From NCBI RefSeq assembly GCF_000003855.2, contig NW_003101670.1, positions 1,471,705 to 1,535,704 on the forward strand: a stretch of DNA of 64,000 bases, written 5' to 3'. This DNA is from Blastomyces gilchristii SLH14081. Taxonomy: Eukaryota; Ascomycota; Eurotiomycetes; Onygenales; Ajellomycetaceae. Position 1 is the stretch's first letter. Each line of letters opens with the position of its first letter. Below the pieces are notes generated by a model. The model worked only from the letters and a program-made list of their open reading frames with translations. It ran no database searches and was not told the origin of the DNA. Positions 12,645 to 24,901 of the stretch are shown here, piece by piece. A program made the translations under genes and the position numbers.

Positions 12645-12803
12645 CTCCAATCACGTGATCAAAACTAAACCATATATTGCTAGTCACTGTGCATAATATC
12701 TGGAGAAGGACAGGTGCTTCCTTCAGCAGGATATTATTTGGGAGTGGTTCTTCAGTGTTTCATGGATGAGAACACAGCATCTAATATATACTGTGAAAAG
12801 GAA
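12643..12803 (+). repeat. Direct repeat R1, left copy (mutated)
   Basis: This stretch aligns in the same orientation with 62782-62973. Shared blocks include TATATTGCTAG, GATATTATTTGGGA, GGTTCTTCAGTGTTTCA and CTAATATATACTG. Four CpGs present in the right copy are TpG or CpA here (for example GCGAAAAG versus GTGAAAAG), and about 25 bases in the middle are missing. Similarity stops abruptly after 12803. Neither terminal TG/CA nor coding capacity is visible, so the class of repeat is unknown. Confidence 0.8.
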
Positions 12804-13365
12804 AGTAATGTGAATATCTTCAAGGATATTACCTGTAATCTAACAAGCAGTGTGGTGAAAGAAGGTGGGATTGAGTGACTGAGTTATCATAGTGTTCCTG
12901 CCTCAGACATACAATCCGTGTTATTCACCCATCGCCTGATTTTACAGAACTGGAGATATGGGGACAGGTTCGATGCCCTTTAAAATGGGCCTTCTACCTG
13001 AAGATCTAGGTGCAATCATTTTTCCTTTCATAAGCAAGTTGCTGAAAGAGCTAAAGCATGACTGATTCTGCCATAATCTATGCTGCCTCCTCAGCGGGTG
13101 CTGCATGTGTGTTGATCGCGTGCAGATTGATATGTTGAATGATTCATCAGGTCAAACACTGTACTGCTTCTTTTCTCTTCAGATGGTTTGTCTACTCTAT
13201 TTTGATTCACTGTAACCTACTGTTTGAACTGGTCAACTCATGTCATCTGTTTCTACTCCTTACCTACTGCTCTTTGACTTTGACTTGCAACCTGCTTGAG
13301 ATACACTCTGTGACTGAAGCTCACTCTCAGACCGGAACACTTTCTGTTATCAATATGATCATTCT

Positions 13366-13386
13366 TAGACTGACTGTGTGACCATG
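13366..13386 (+). repeat. hAT left terminal inverted repeat
   Basis: TAGACTGACTGTGTGACCAT begins the repeat. Against the reverse complement of 19171-19192 it matches apart from a one-base gap and differences that are mostly C/T or G/A, as expected if the left end lost its CpGs. A second inverted pair lies just inside (ACCAGGATCAA near 13392, TTGATCCTGGT near 19104). Confidence 0.85.
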
Positions 13387-13732
13387 TCTGAGACCAGGAT
13401 CAAACTTTACAGTTGTCATGTTATCTAAAAGCATTACTTCTGATCATGATTTATGTTCATTATATTGATTTCAAATCACATTATTTCAAATATTAAAGAT
13501 CTCAGATTCACTTTTCAAATAAAAATCTAGTCTCAGATAAAGAATATATTTAAATTCTTAGTCACATTTTCATTCTGATCTCATTATTGAAAATAACACT
13601 AAATGAGATTATGAAATCATTTCTCACTTACATAATATCATAACATAGTGCTTATTTGTTGAAAATTTAATAGAGAGTATTATCAAATATCATTACTTTT
13701 CTGAACACAGATTATAATTAATATCATTTTAA

Positions 13733-13926
13733 TTAAAAAAAAAATATAAAATACAAAAAATAATAAAAAAACAAAAAATAAAACAACAAGAAAAAATCAC
13801 AACAAAAAAAAAAAAAAAAAGAGAAAGAAAAAAAGAAGAGAAAGAAAAAAAGAGAAAGAAAGAAAAAGAAAAAAAATAAAAAAGAAAAGAAAAAGAAAAA
13901 AATAAAAAATAAAAATAAAAAAAAAT
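13733..13926. repeat. A-rich low-complexity tract inside the hAT element
   Basis: About 190 bases are nearly all A with scattered T, G and C, grading from AAAAT to GAAA units. The Phe-rich frame on the opposite strand is an artefact of this composition. Confidence 0.9.
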
Positions 13927-15004
13927 CAAGATCACAGAGTCACAGTATTCTTAAAATACTCACTTCTCAGAGTCTTTGCAATGTTTATTATTAACTGTGT
14001 ATCTCTCACAGTGAGAATAACACAGCTGTAATGAGTTATTATCTTAATATTATCTAATAAATAATCAGTATATATCTATATAAATGTGAATAATTAGAAA
14101 ATATACACTTAAAAAGTATAGTCAGAGTAAACTCTGCTGTTACTTGAATAATATCAAGAATAGAATACTGAAATTAATAATTTCTCTCATTAATTTCACA
14201 GATAAGATATATGAAGATAATCTTAAGAAATATAAGATTCTCTGACTTCTGATAAAAACAGATCTTACAGAGAGACTCTATTTTCATCATATCAGAGACT
14301 GAGTATTACTAAAAAGCATTACTTTAATGTATATACACTTACTACAGTAATTTACTCTCTGCACACATGACTGAGAGTTGCAGCTTTTTCACATCACACA
14401 GCTCTCTCTGAGATGCTGCTACTGGTTTACAACTCACACAGTCTTTCAGTTCAGTATACACTGTGTATATACAGCTCTGTATACTGAGATTATGTTGATT
14501 ATTATAATCTGATATAATACTCACTTTTCACAGGTCATGTTTCATTTGATTGAGAGAGAGAGAGAATATAACTGCTGTTTTATTTGAGAAGAGATGAGTA
14601 ATTGAATCTATAGAAGATAATTTGATTTCTTCTGTATTTAAAATTTGATTAGTCTATACTCTTCAATTTGAGAGTTTCTGAGAGTGTTTTAATAGTTTTC
14701 ATACCAGCTTGAAATTAGTGATTGATTGAAGAAGAGAAAAGAGAGAAGAAAGAAATGAGAACAACTTATCTTTATAATATAAAAACAGAGAATTACTGTA
14801 ATTATTTACTCTAGTAACAAAGATCTGTTTTCTGCATGTATTTCTGATACAGATTATATAATAACTGTATACAAAGAATATCAACAGTGCATGTATTAAA
14901 TGAAGATGATGTTATTATACAACACTGTAGCTGTTTCTGTACATCACTGAAAGCTGTTAATATTTTCTTTGAGTCTCTTTATATTTGATAAGTTAGTAAT
15001 ATAT

Positions 15005-15080
15005 TTCAATACACTCTCTCTTTCATTATTATCATCATCATCATCATTATCATCATTATCACTATTATCATCATTATTAC

Positions 15081-15115
<35 letters not shown>
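15005..15115. repeat. ATC/ATT trinucleotide microsatellite
   Basis: Runs of TCATCATCA and ATTATTATT lie within the hAT element between the left end and the transposase remnants. A separate (AT)n tract lies near 16105-16125. Confidence 0.9.
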
Positions 15116-15639
15116 CATTTCTGACTATCTCTTCTACCTTTATCTCTCTTCAATACTCACTGAAATCAATTATGTTATCTCTCTTCAAATATTCTGTGGT
15201 TCTGCGGATCATCAAGGCGCATGAGTGCTATCACAGATTGAAGAGAGAGAAGAAGAAGATGTTCAAGTGAGAAGAGACAGATTATAAGACACATTATAAT
15301 GCCTTAAAGAGACTCTGTAAGAAAGTAGAATAATAACAATTTTAAGTAACACTTCTGATAGATTTAGACTGAACTAAGTATAGAAATAATGCAGATGACA
15401 TCACTTATAAGAGATTGAAGAAGAAGATAGTGAAGAGTCTTATACAGTAGCAGTGAGATCAGAAGAAGTTCTGAGAATGATTTAAGACTAAGATAAAGAG
15501 AGAGAGAGAGAAGAAGAGTATTACTGTAAATAAGCAGTGATAGAAGAAGATTGAGAGAGTGTTAAAGCAGAAGACAAAGAAGTTAAAACTGATAAGTTTT
15601 TTATTTATTAAGAGATAACAATTTTTGATAACACTTCTA

Positions 15640-18600
15640 TTCTCTAATTGATTAGCAGAAGCTGGCAGAGAAGAAGAGAATTAAGGCCTTGTTTAGGTCT
15701 CAAATACACTTCATGATTCAGAATATTGAGAAGACAGCTCTGCTCTCTGAGTATATCAATCTGCTTATCACTGAGATGAAACCTGAGACAGTAGATCAGA
15801 AAATGCAGGATTTTGAGACACAGATTGATCTGACTGAGAGAGAGCAGCAGAAACTCTTCTCTGAGAAGATAGTGAAGAGAGATTTTAAGATAATTATCAT
15901 CTCAGATGAGAAGAAGAAGAAGAAGAAGAATAAGAAGTGAATTATAAAGAATGATAAGAAGAATGAGAAAGAGCAGAAAGATAATAAGTAGAAAAAGTTT
16001 TTTTCTTTTTATATTAGTTAGTTATAAGTTCATAATTATTAATAATTGAAATTAATTTTGAGTTTTTAAAAATTATTGTACAAGTTGTAATCAAGTCAGG
16101 AATAATATATATATATATATATATTTAACTATCATGATTCATAAATCACTATAATGTATAAGTATCAACATTTTTTCAACATTGATATTCATAATATTAA
16201 TATATTTTTAATGATATCATCTGATAATATAATTTAATAACACTCTCTTTCACAATATTAATATATTTCAAGAAATATGACAGAGATTAATCAAGATTGT
16301 TTATTTACTTTTATACATCAATAATATTCAATCTGAGTTAGTACTAAAATTATAACTAAGTTAAGAAACAAGATTATTTTCTCTTATATTAATTCTTCTT
16401 ACACATATCAGTGATCAGTTATTGAAAATAAATTATTATCTTTCTCAAATTATTATTATATCTTCTGAATTCACTTCTTTCACTTCTTTTACTTCTATTA
16501 AAGATTCACAAACTCTTTAAGAAATCACTGTGAATTACAAAGTCTATGTTGTTTACAATTTAACACAGAATACTCTCTTTCAATCATAATAAATAATCAC
16601 TTCATTCTTCACATCTAATTCCAGGTCATAAAATTTATGAAAAACTCAACATAAATATTAAGATGAACTATAGAATAATTATCAACAGATTGTATTACAG
16701 ATTACTGAAGAGTCATCTCTCTGCTACAATTACTGCAACTTTATTCAGAAATATTTATCATGAACTAGTCATAACTCTGAAGAAATTTCTCAACATCTGA
16801 AGTCATCAGAATGCAGACAATAAAAGAAAAATAATCAGAAAATTACTACTGAGCTGATAAGTTACTCTATCAGATAACAATTTTTAATAATACTAACTTT
16901 CTAATTTGAAGAAAATTATATAAAAACAATCATATATCAGTACTCTGATTTTATAACTCTTATCTGATAACTTTCATGAATAATTACTTCACATGTGTAT
17001 ATCTCTGAATCTTTCTCTTCAATCAATTGAAAACTCTGAATTCTGAACACTTCTTCAAATACTTAATTTAAATCTTCATATTTCACATCAATTCTGTCTT
17101 CAGTCTAACCTTGAGATACACTACAAAGTTAATATGCAACATCTAGAATCAGAGTTGAAGAATCATTGAAGAGTATCTCTCACAGTGAATGTATAAACTA
17201 GTATAAACAATCTTGCATTTATAAGAGTTACATGTTATTACATTGATGAGAACTGAACTTATTAAGAGACATTAATTGAATTTGAATCATTAATCAGTAG
17301 TTATACTGAGAATTATATAGCAGAGATATTAATAACTGTGATTAAAAATGACTATTAAGATATTAGTTTCAGTCTTCTTACAATTACAACTGATAATATT
17401 GTAAATAACTATACTATGATGAAGAGCTTGAAGCAAAAATTGGCTTTGCATTTCTGAAATGATAAACAAGGTTATATTCTCTGTATTACTCATGTGATTC
17501 AACTTGTGATACAAACACTGATAAAGAATCTTAACATTGAGATAAAGAATAATGAGATGACTGATTCTTAAGATGAGAATGAGATAAAAGTGATTACTTA
17601 AGTAACTTTTACATTCATTTTGTAAAAGATAATGTTTTTTGACAACACTTTTTAATATTGCTTTTTAATAACACTTTTTGATAACACTACTGTTAATTTT
17701 GAATAGATTGACTAATAATTTAAATATTACAGATTTAAAACATTGCTAATACAATTTATATCTTCTCTAAATAACAACAATGATTTCATGATATTTAATA
17801 AATAAACAAATCAGTCACATCACTGAATATGATACAGAATGTTAGAACACAGTGAAGTTCAATATATGAGATAGCTGTTCAGACTCTTCAATTGTATCAG
17901 ATAATTAATCATTGAGTGCAACACTCTGATTAGAAAAAGATTCAGATATTGAAACTTTCTGATATGAAGTGAACTCAGTTGAAATATATGATTGATTTAC
18001 TGTTTCAGTTTTATAAGATAATAAAGACAGTCTCAATCACTTGTATATCAATGCTGCAGTCAGTCTGATAAGTGTATAACAGTTTATTTACTCATCTTAA
18101 GAAGCAGTTGAATCACTTAAAAAGAAATTCAGTCTGAAATAATGCTATAGCACAGGCTATTATTACTGTAAGAAATAAACTAGCATATTATTACAGCAAA
18201 ACTGAACAATCTTTTACAGAGTACTATGCTATAGCAGCTCTACTAGATCTCTTTCATCAAGTTAATATCTACACTTCTCAAGATTGAACAGAGAAGAAAT
18301 AAGACTTATATGTCAAATTAGCTCAAGACTACTACAATGTCAACTATCAGAGATTTGAATGAGCAGATGTTTAAGATGTGAAGACAGTGAAATACAATTC
18401 TCTAGTAAGTAATAATCTTTGATAACACTTCATATCATATAGAACTATAATACTAACTTTGAAACAGAACTTATATACATTGATTACAACTGAAAATCAG
18501 ATAAAATTACATGCTTATAAAACTGAATTTGATTACTATCTTCAAGATAATTTGACAAATTTACACATCAAATCAATTCTAGAGTTATGAAAAATTGTTG
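15640..18600 (+). pseudogene. hAT transposase coding remnants
   Basis: This is the coding part of the transposon. The open stretch 15689-15940 encodes a charged helical segment (EYINLLITEMKPETVDQKM). The DDN-like catalytic core region follows near 17390 (TDN..NN) and 17491 (HVIQL), and the helical or C-terminal region at 18072-18400 (KLAYYYSKTEQ, AALLD). Several intron-like stretches interrupt it, each containing a version of TTTTTGATAACACTTCT (about 15616, 16869, 17660, 18413) followed by a CTAA-type sequence and AG. Frames are broken by stops throughout, so exon borders are approximate. Confidence 0.7.
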
Positions 18601-19170
18601 AGAGTATATATTCAACTGTTACACTGATAATATATGATATTCTGACAATTTCATTGACAGGGGTGAGAATGAAGTAAAAGTTCAACTCAAGTTGAGATAT
18701 TTATCACTATCACTGAGAACAATTATAAGGAGAAACAATCAAGAAACTCATGATTGTAAAACATGAAATTATCAGACAGTTTAATACCTCTGATTACAGT
18801 ATATCAGAGAAGTGTAGTTTTCATGAGAAAGTGAAGAATAAACTTGTATAAGAATGTATTTAGTTGTTTCATGAGTATTATCAATAATCATTATCAAATT
18901 CTGATTATATAAGCAATCACTGAATGAACTGAATGAGACTGATTTTAATCTTCAATCTCAGTCTTATTCTGATTTTGAAAGAATGATCATCTTTCACAGT
19001 TTATTCTGAGAAATTACTCTCATTTCACTGTTCTTGAATTAAATCTGGTCATTTTTCACATCATTTCTCTCAGAAATGGTTCATTTTCAGATTTTTTTGA
19101 GGCTTGATCCTGGTGAGACTTACGCCAAGAAATGTATAAGATCAGATTAAATGAGACCAAATGTGAAATT

Positions 19171-19192
19171 CATGATCCCGCCGGCTAGTCTA
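19171..19192 (-). repeat. hAT right terminal inverted repeat
   Basis: The last 22 bases of the element, ending CCGCCGGCTAGTCTA. It keeps three CpGs that are TpG-like or lost in the left repeat. It abuts the right target duplication GTCATTCT at 19193-19200. Confidence 0.85.
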
Positions 19193-21189
19193 GTCATTCT
19201 ACTTGTCAGTCAACTGAGCCTGATCGCAGATGCACTTGAGTTATCACTTTATTCATATCTTATTATTCACAGTGTGATGAGTCTGATAGCATTCATTCAG
19301 ATGTTAATATATATTCTCTTATTATTGAAGATAAGGGAATTTTTCTTTAAAGATTTCTTACAATTTCATAGGCTTCTGATAAGCTCTCTCTCTTCTGAGC
19401 AGAGATTTCTGAGTCTCTCTTAATCTTCTTTTGAACTGCTGCTAAAATATTCATAATAGATAATCATTACATTTACTTTGATCTTGATTTCACTTTGTCT
19501 TTGCAGGTATTTTTATGAGATTTTCATTAAACTGTATTATATGCTGACTTTCAGTGCTCTCTATTCTCTTTAACAATATATCACTGCTTAAAAGATGTAT
19601 TCTTGCATGTATATTATAATAGAAGCTATCATATTCATCAGTACTACAGTTGTATATTTTTTTAGAATCATGATTTAAAATATCACACTAGAAAAGTTCC
19701 TGCTCAGAATGAGCTTTATTATTAGAAATAATACTGTAGAGATTATTATATTGAATCTCAGACTGTTCAAGCTGCACTCTGATCAGTTTATCTATCTTCA
19801 AATTCTGAAAGTGAGTTTACTGTTCATTTTTGAAAATCATCTCTTTCAGATTATCTGATAATGAGCAGATAAATAAGACTGTGTCATCTTACTCTCTTTT
19901 CTGATTCAGATAAGACAGGAATTTACTGAAAGATTGCTTAAGTATGTGAAAAAGCACAGAAGCTCTCTTGTATTAATCAATGAGTTATATGAGAATATGA
20001 TTGATATCAGTGACTATGAATGCATGCTAATATTTACAACTGAGATTGATATTACAGCTCAAATTTCATATATTAAGAAGATTTTGAATAGATGTAGAAA
20101 ATGAAGCTCTCTGATCAGAAGTATTTCAATTGTCTGAGAAATTGATAACAGTGATATGACTTCTCATATCTGAAAGAGATGTTTCTCTTGATTGAGACTG
20201 ATAGAGTCTTTAGCTCAGTTGAACTGAGTGTATAAGTGAATGCAGAAGCTCTTGAATCAAGACTGAGAAACTTATATAGATTAAACATGTCATAATTCTT
20301 ATTACAGACACTAAAATATTGCAGATTCTATGTATATCAATATATCAATCAAATTCTCATAGAGATCTGAAATGACAGAACAGTCATGAGCATATTGAGA
20401 TGAACTATTTAAAGTTCATGAATATATATAAGATTCTGAACAGAGAACTTCAGACTTGAAAGAGTCATCTTCTTCTTACTGATACTCATTTATTTCATCA
20501 TTTATATCTCTTTCTTCACTGATTCATTAATAGTGACTGTGCATGATCATGTTCATAATATGATTTAATATTGTGTCTTACAGAACCTGTTCTGATCAGG
20601 TAGAACATATTCAAAGACTGTGAACTCTTTAGCAGAGAAGCAAGAGAGTCTCACTGAACTTATAAGAAGTGTAACAGATGCATTCATTTAATCAGTTACA
20701 GATATTCAGAAGAGTTATGACTCTGTCAACTCTATGAAGAGCAGAATGAACAGGCTGATTCATTTAATTGAATTGATATGAATGAATTCAGTGCAGAGAA
20801 GAGATTTTAGTTCTGTTGAATCTATTGACTACTGAGAACTTTCATTTCAGCCAACTAGATAAATATAGATTTGATACATTCTCCGTGCATTTATTACAAT
20901 CTCTATCAGTCAATACATGAATTGGCATGTAACCATGCTTCCAGGATCGGAAGGCAATTATGACAGAAAAATAAGAGAAAGAAGATGACTGTATATGTTC
21001 CTGTTTATATTGTGACACTAGATCTGAAAAGCCAGAACTGTCAGAATCACAGTAACAAGACTTGCAGATCAAGATTTCAATACACACTCATCTTCATGAA
21101 ACTGCTCAATAAACATTGTTATTTAGTGAAAAGCTATGTCAATTGTGCAATACAAACTAAACTATTATAACTGTCTCTATTATTTCAAC

Positions 21190-21737
21190 TCAAGCTTCTC
21201 TCTCTAGACTTATCAGCTCTCTTGCTCATTTTTCCCAGTCTATTATCTACTTCAATTTACACTTCTTCTCACTGATTGCTGCTTGCAGTGTGCTCTGTAG
21301 CATCTCAACTTGTTTCTTGAAACTCTTCAGCTGAAGTTTGATGTTCTGATAACACTCAATTTTCTTATACAACATAGCTCTGTCTGCCATATATAGCTGC
21401 CTCTTCTTATTAAGCTGAGCTGCAATAGTGTCTTTCTTAACTGCTGATTCTTGTTGAATTACCTTTCATCTGTTGAGTTCAATATGCAGATGACTGATCA
21501 ATGATTGACACTACTGATTGAAAACTGTAGCTTCTTGAAGTAATCGCGTGTATTACTCACTGTAATGCTGCAATTACTGAATACTAAATTAAGCAGCCTC
21601 CTCGCGGGCGAAGAACAATCTTAAAAGCTCTCAATTCACAAACTGGTCAGCAGGCTATCAGGCTTTTAGTTTATTTTCTGCTTCTAGCTAGGCTGATTGA
21701 TGCTTATCTGTAGCTGAGAATCATTGAAGGCAGACAT
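21190..21737 (-). pseudogene. Coiled-coil protein pseudogene (copy A)
   Basis: From ATG 21737 the reading gives MSAFNDSQLQ, an intron whose donor has changed from GTGAGC (as in copy B) to ATAAGC, then FFAREEAA, LLQEATV, SLISHLHIELNR, KKDTIAAQLNKKRQLYMADR and FKKQVEMLQSTLQAAISEKK. It aligns with 45617-46160, including the intron and about 300 bases of upstream DNA. At least five stops are visible, mostly TGA or TAA where copy B has CGA or CGC contexts, and almost every CpG of copy B is CA or TG here. The function is unknown; a long coiled coil suggests a scaffold. Nothing else is recognised in 20836-21189. Confidence 0.75.
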
Positions 21738-22540
21738 TCTGTTGATTATTTATTGGGAAATCAGCACAGCTCTGTGTGAATGTAGATCACTTCTACTTCT
21801 GTTCAGATAAGAACTCTTATACTAAGAAGATTATACCTCTCACTTGTAACAAGTTTCATCTATGAAGTGAAGAACAATTCTCAGTCATTCATATCAAGTA
21901 ACTCAATCACTCATTCTTTAAAATCACATGAAATCACATGATTGCTCAGTGAGCTTGTCACTGATATGAAATCTTCTAGTCACTCATTTTTATCACATGA
22001 ACTCACTTCCTTCTCAGAAACTCTTCACTTAAGTACAATTCTTGTTAATCATTCCCTTATTTCTCTTCTCATGAACTCAGTTTCCTTGAGACCTGCTTAA
22101 GCCTTTGATAAGTGTCTTACATGATATTTCTGTGACATCATCTCTTTCATCTTACTAATAGCATGTAGTCAGAACATTTTATCCCTGACAAACATGTACT
22201 ATTTATTTCAGATCTGAGAAAATGTGAAAGATCAGTCAATCTATATAGATTCTATGTACATGACACTGATATCAATTGTATCTTCACAGCATTATATATT
22301 AGAAACATCTACAAGTAGTCAGAGCTGATTATCACTCTTATGAATTTGATTATAATCTGGTCAAAGGCATTCAATATCCTGACTGTTACTTCTCACAGAA
22401 AGGGAAGTGTGAACTGTTTCACATTGTAAAGCATAATTTATTCATTTCATGAGAGCTTACTTGAATATAAGTTGAATGATAATGAGTCATATCATTGATT
22501 TCCAGGTCTCAGATGTCTAAATCACCAGAGATGTTATCTA
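21738..22540. other. AT-rich non-coding stretch homologous to 45.26-45.6 kb
   Basis: The part up to about 22130 aligns in inverse orientation with sequence upstream of the copy-B coiled-coil gene (shared blocks such as CACTTCAT and GATATGAATGAC). The rest has no recognisable feature. Confidence 0.55.
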
Positions 22541-22594
22541 CAAAGGTATTTCTTATTCCGGGAGGTCATCATTTTTCTTTTCATATCTAGACTG

Positions 22595-22795
22595 AGTATT
22601 TCTAGATCTTAGTATTCACTCAGTTAAGTATTTCCTAGATCAAACACCTTCTAGAGCTTAGTACTCACTTAGTCAAGTCATTTCTAGACCAAGCACCTTC
22701 TAGGTCTTTAGTATTCACTCAGTCAAGCATTTTCTAAATTAAACACTTTCTAAGTCTTAGTATTCACTCAATTATGTATTTCCAGATCTAGTATT
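22595..22795. repeat. Degenerate minisatellite, unit about 48 bp, about four units
   Basis: Units contain TTAGTATTCACTCAGTCAAG and TTTCTAGA. They recur with substitutions every 47-49 bases. Related units occur in opposite orientation at about 41570-41690 and again at about 54230-54320. Confidence 0.75.
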
Positions 22796-23235
22796 CATAT
22801 AAGTCTTCACTTTCTTACTACTCTCTTTATCAGAGGCTGACACCTTGATAGATGCATTGCTGTACTTACTCAGTAGGCATATCATGTAATGTTTAACTAG
22901 TAAGAAAGGAATAATAGATTAGAAATAATAAATGCATGTAAAAGTCAGAGTCAAAGACTAGCTGAACTCTAACTGAACTCTTAACTACAGACTGATAGAA
23001 TAGATAAAAAGATATTTCAAATTCAAAACTTTATTTCAATTAAGTTAAAGAAGATATATAATCTATTAAAGTATTGTATTAAGATTGACTTGTAAAATTA
23101 ATCTTCTGACTAAGATGTCAGTGAGTAGTGAGTTCACTGATTCTCTGCTAGCACTCTCCTTGGTGGTTAACCTGGTGCTACTCAAAGTCCACTTCTTGGC
23201 TGATTCATCATGATTGGTGAACCTGCCTCAATTCA

Positions 23236-23560
23236 CTAATTACAACCAAGTATGATAGGAAGAATGATAGCACACACAATCATAATGACAGCACTGCACA
23301 AACTCCTGAGGCAGTACCCACTGACCTTGCCACTCTCAACCTTGAAAGGGAGTTGATGAGCTTTTGACAGCAGGGTATACAGAATGCCCATAGAAATAAG
23401 GAATGACATGAAAACAATAATGCTGATGAGCACATGCAGTATTGAAAGCAGTGAGAGAACACAGTGGGGGTGAAAACTGGCTGTCAGCTTCCAGAGTGAG
23501 AAAACGAGCAGTGTGGCCAGTATCAGAACGGCCGACAAGCCGATAATTAAGGAGCCGAAT
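23236..23560 (-). pseudogene. Small four-helix membrane protein fragment (copy A), SUR7/PalI-like
   Basis: An open frame gives LSAVLILATLLVFSLWKL, then further hydrophobic blocks (HVLISIIVFMSFLISMGIL, AVIMIVCAIILPIILG) separated by a polar FKVESGKVSGYCL loop. It is the C-terminal third of the protein encoded at 40285-41179. It keeps TGG at the position where that copy has TGA. Homology ends near 23545-23560, exactly where DNA composition changes from AT-rich to normal. The SUR7/PalI assignment is tentative and rests on topology plus the Cys-containing loop of the full copy. Confidence 0.6.
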
Positions 23561-24439
23561 ACATCATCAACAAGGAAGCCTGAAGTCTCGCCACCTACTA
23601 GATAGTCTCGTGGTAATCAGGGGCGGGATCTACTATTAACACCTCTCTCTCCTTTTGCTAATCCTCTCCTATCATCCTCACAGTAGATCCCGAGTGAAGG
23701 AAGGGAAATCCTGCAGTGTCTCCTCAAACTCTGGCCGAATTTTCAGAGCCGTGATATTTTTGATCCGCAAATCTTCGGCTGACATCGGGGATGGATCAGC
23801 ACGCTGCCTACTTTCTGTTGCGAAAGCCGGCCCAGAGGGGGAAGAAATTATTGCATTGACTGCAAAAGATCCTTCATCGATCGACAGGCCCTTCGTCAGC
23901 ATGACGCAGATTATCATTACTACTGCACGGATTGTAGGAAATCTTTTCCTTCAGTCAACAAAGCCCGGAGACATCGCTCCCAAAACCACTGGGTGCAGGG
24001 TACTCTGGCAACTTGGACAAACGGGAGCTGGAACTGCTTTCAAAAGAGCACTCAGCTAAATTGTTTGGCAGTAAGGGCAATGAAATTAAAATTCGGTCGG
24101 TCCACTGAACAAACATCGGTCGAGGTATAGGTTTGGGGCAGTGGACATTATCTTCTTGATGAGACTGAGATGCAGCACGAGGCAAAATGACTTCTAGAAA
24201 GTGGCATGACGATAAAATTGCCACTTCGTTAAGATATATAAATGTTGTCATGCCTGCCTATTCTAGATGATCCGCAAAATCTGTCAAACAAACAATCGGC
24301 CAATCCACAATCGAGTGGAAGTAACTACTTAACACTACATACATCCTTTTATTGCCTGAGACGAGTCTGTCGTAGCCTATAGGCTAGGCATGGATGTTAA
24401 ACTTGATTATAATAATAATAATAATTGCCTGAGACACAT
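23561..24439. other. Boundary region, no recognisable gene
   Basis: Composition switches to GC-normal here. There is a 10-bp inverted repeat (GGGATCTACT near 23625, AGTAGATCCC near 23682) and an AAT microsatellite near 24408-24424. The open frames (up to 134 codons) have no recognisable domain. Confidence 0.5.
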
Positions 24440-24901
24440 TTATGCCATCTCCCATTCATCGTCGGTTACTCGGCTGGACTCGGACTGGAATAAATTGAAC
24501 TTAGACACAGCAACATAACTGAAAATGCTATTGGAAATAAAAGGGAGATTTACCAGCATATTTTTAGCTTCAGAATCTGCCTTCCGCACTATAAGGAGGC
24601 AAGCTTCTACTGCTGCCCTCTCTTCCTGTAACCGTTTGATTTCAGTGATCCTCTCAGAATCCTTGCCGTCAGGTGGGTTTTTCTCCATTTTCTTGATGTT
24701 TCGTTGTGTCCAGACTCCGCTTTCCCCCTGAGGCCTGTCTTTGCCAACCGTAACCCAATATTGGGCGTTAACAAGAACTCGAGTACCAGTAGGCAGGTCG
24801 CTCATTCTTGTTTGAGGATTTCTTTGCAGCAGCTCCTCCAGAGTGGTGCAGACTAGCGTGTCGGCCCCGCATGAAGCGCTGCGCGAGTTTTGCTGTGACA
24901 T
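24440..24901 (-). CDS. Hypothetical fungal protein with helical C-terminal half
   Basis: ATG at 24901 opens a 153-residue frame without interruption. The middle reads LPTGTRVLVNAQYWVTVGKD, followed by a charged helix RITEIKRLQEERAAVEACLL that resembles the helical N-terminal domains of fungal STAND-type and PigL_N proteins. Near the end, GTAAATCTCC...AG at about 24560-24500 could be an intron that would remove a hydrophobic stretch and join NML to FNLFQSESS. No catalytic motif is visible. It could be the 3' or 5' part of a longer gene; the sequence upstream to 25242 has short frames that may be lost exons. Confidence 0.45.
   Translation of the reverse strand: MSQQNSRSASCGADTLVCTTLEELLQRNPQTRMSDLPTGTRVLVNAQYWVTVGKDRPQGESGVWTQRNIKKMEKNPPDGKDSERITEIKRLQEERAAVEACLLIVRKADSEAKNMLVNLPFISNSIFSYVAVSKFNLFQSESSRVTDDEWEMA

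Larger units (their letters stand above)
13366..19192 (+). mobile_element. hAT-superfamily DNA transposon, decayed, with exact ends
   Basis: The element is 5827 bp. It starts TAGACT at 13366 and ends AGTCTA at 19192, flanked by an 8-bp duplication (ATCATTCT 13358-13365, GTCATTCT 19193-19200). Removing it restores continuity with the paralogous gene at 59-61 kb. Transposase remnants on the plus strand are LTITTDNIVNNYTMM (about 17376-17420), ITHVIQLVIQTLIK (about 17485-17525) and LFTHLKKQLNHLKRN, then NNAIAQAIITVRNKLAYYYS and FTEYYAIAALLD (18080-18260). These match the hAT catalytic core and helical domain. 8-bp duplications are the hAT rule. Many TGA/TAA codons and almost no CpG show it is inactive. 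A zinc-finger BED domain and the C-terminal dimerisation motif were not found. Confidence 0.9.
13058..20835 (+). pseudogene. Ferric-reductase-like membrane oxidoreductase pseudogene (copy A), split by a hAT transposon
   Basis: The 5' part 13058-13365 begins at an ATG (MTDSAIIYAASSAG...) and runs through a membrane-rich segment to SVINMIIL. The 3' part resumes at 19201 (LLVSQLSLIADALELSLYSY) and continues to a stop at 20835 (SSVESIDY). Both align with the uninterrupted copy at 59063-60990. The family reading rests on HS...H spacing in a transmembrane block (two haem-ligand-like His 14 apart in copy B), FELLLK, and NAD-domain-like text (LLKYVKKHRSSLVL, DISDYECMLIFTTEIDITAQ, RSISIV). Fungal ferric reductases move electrons from NADPH through FAD and haem across the plasma membrane. 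This copy is dead: besides the 5.8-kb insertion it carries many TGA codons, mostly where copy B or the family has Arg. Confidence 0.75.

Noticed and set aside
13729..13935. Phe-rich open frame on the minus strand
   Set aside because: It is the antisense of an A-rich low-complexity tract.
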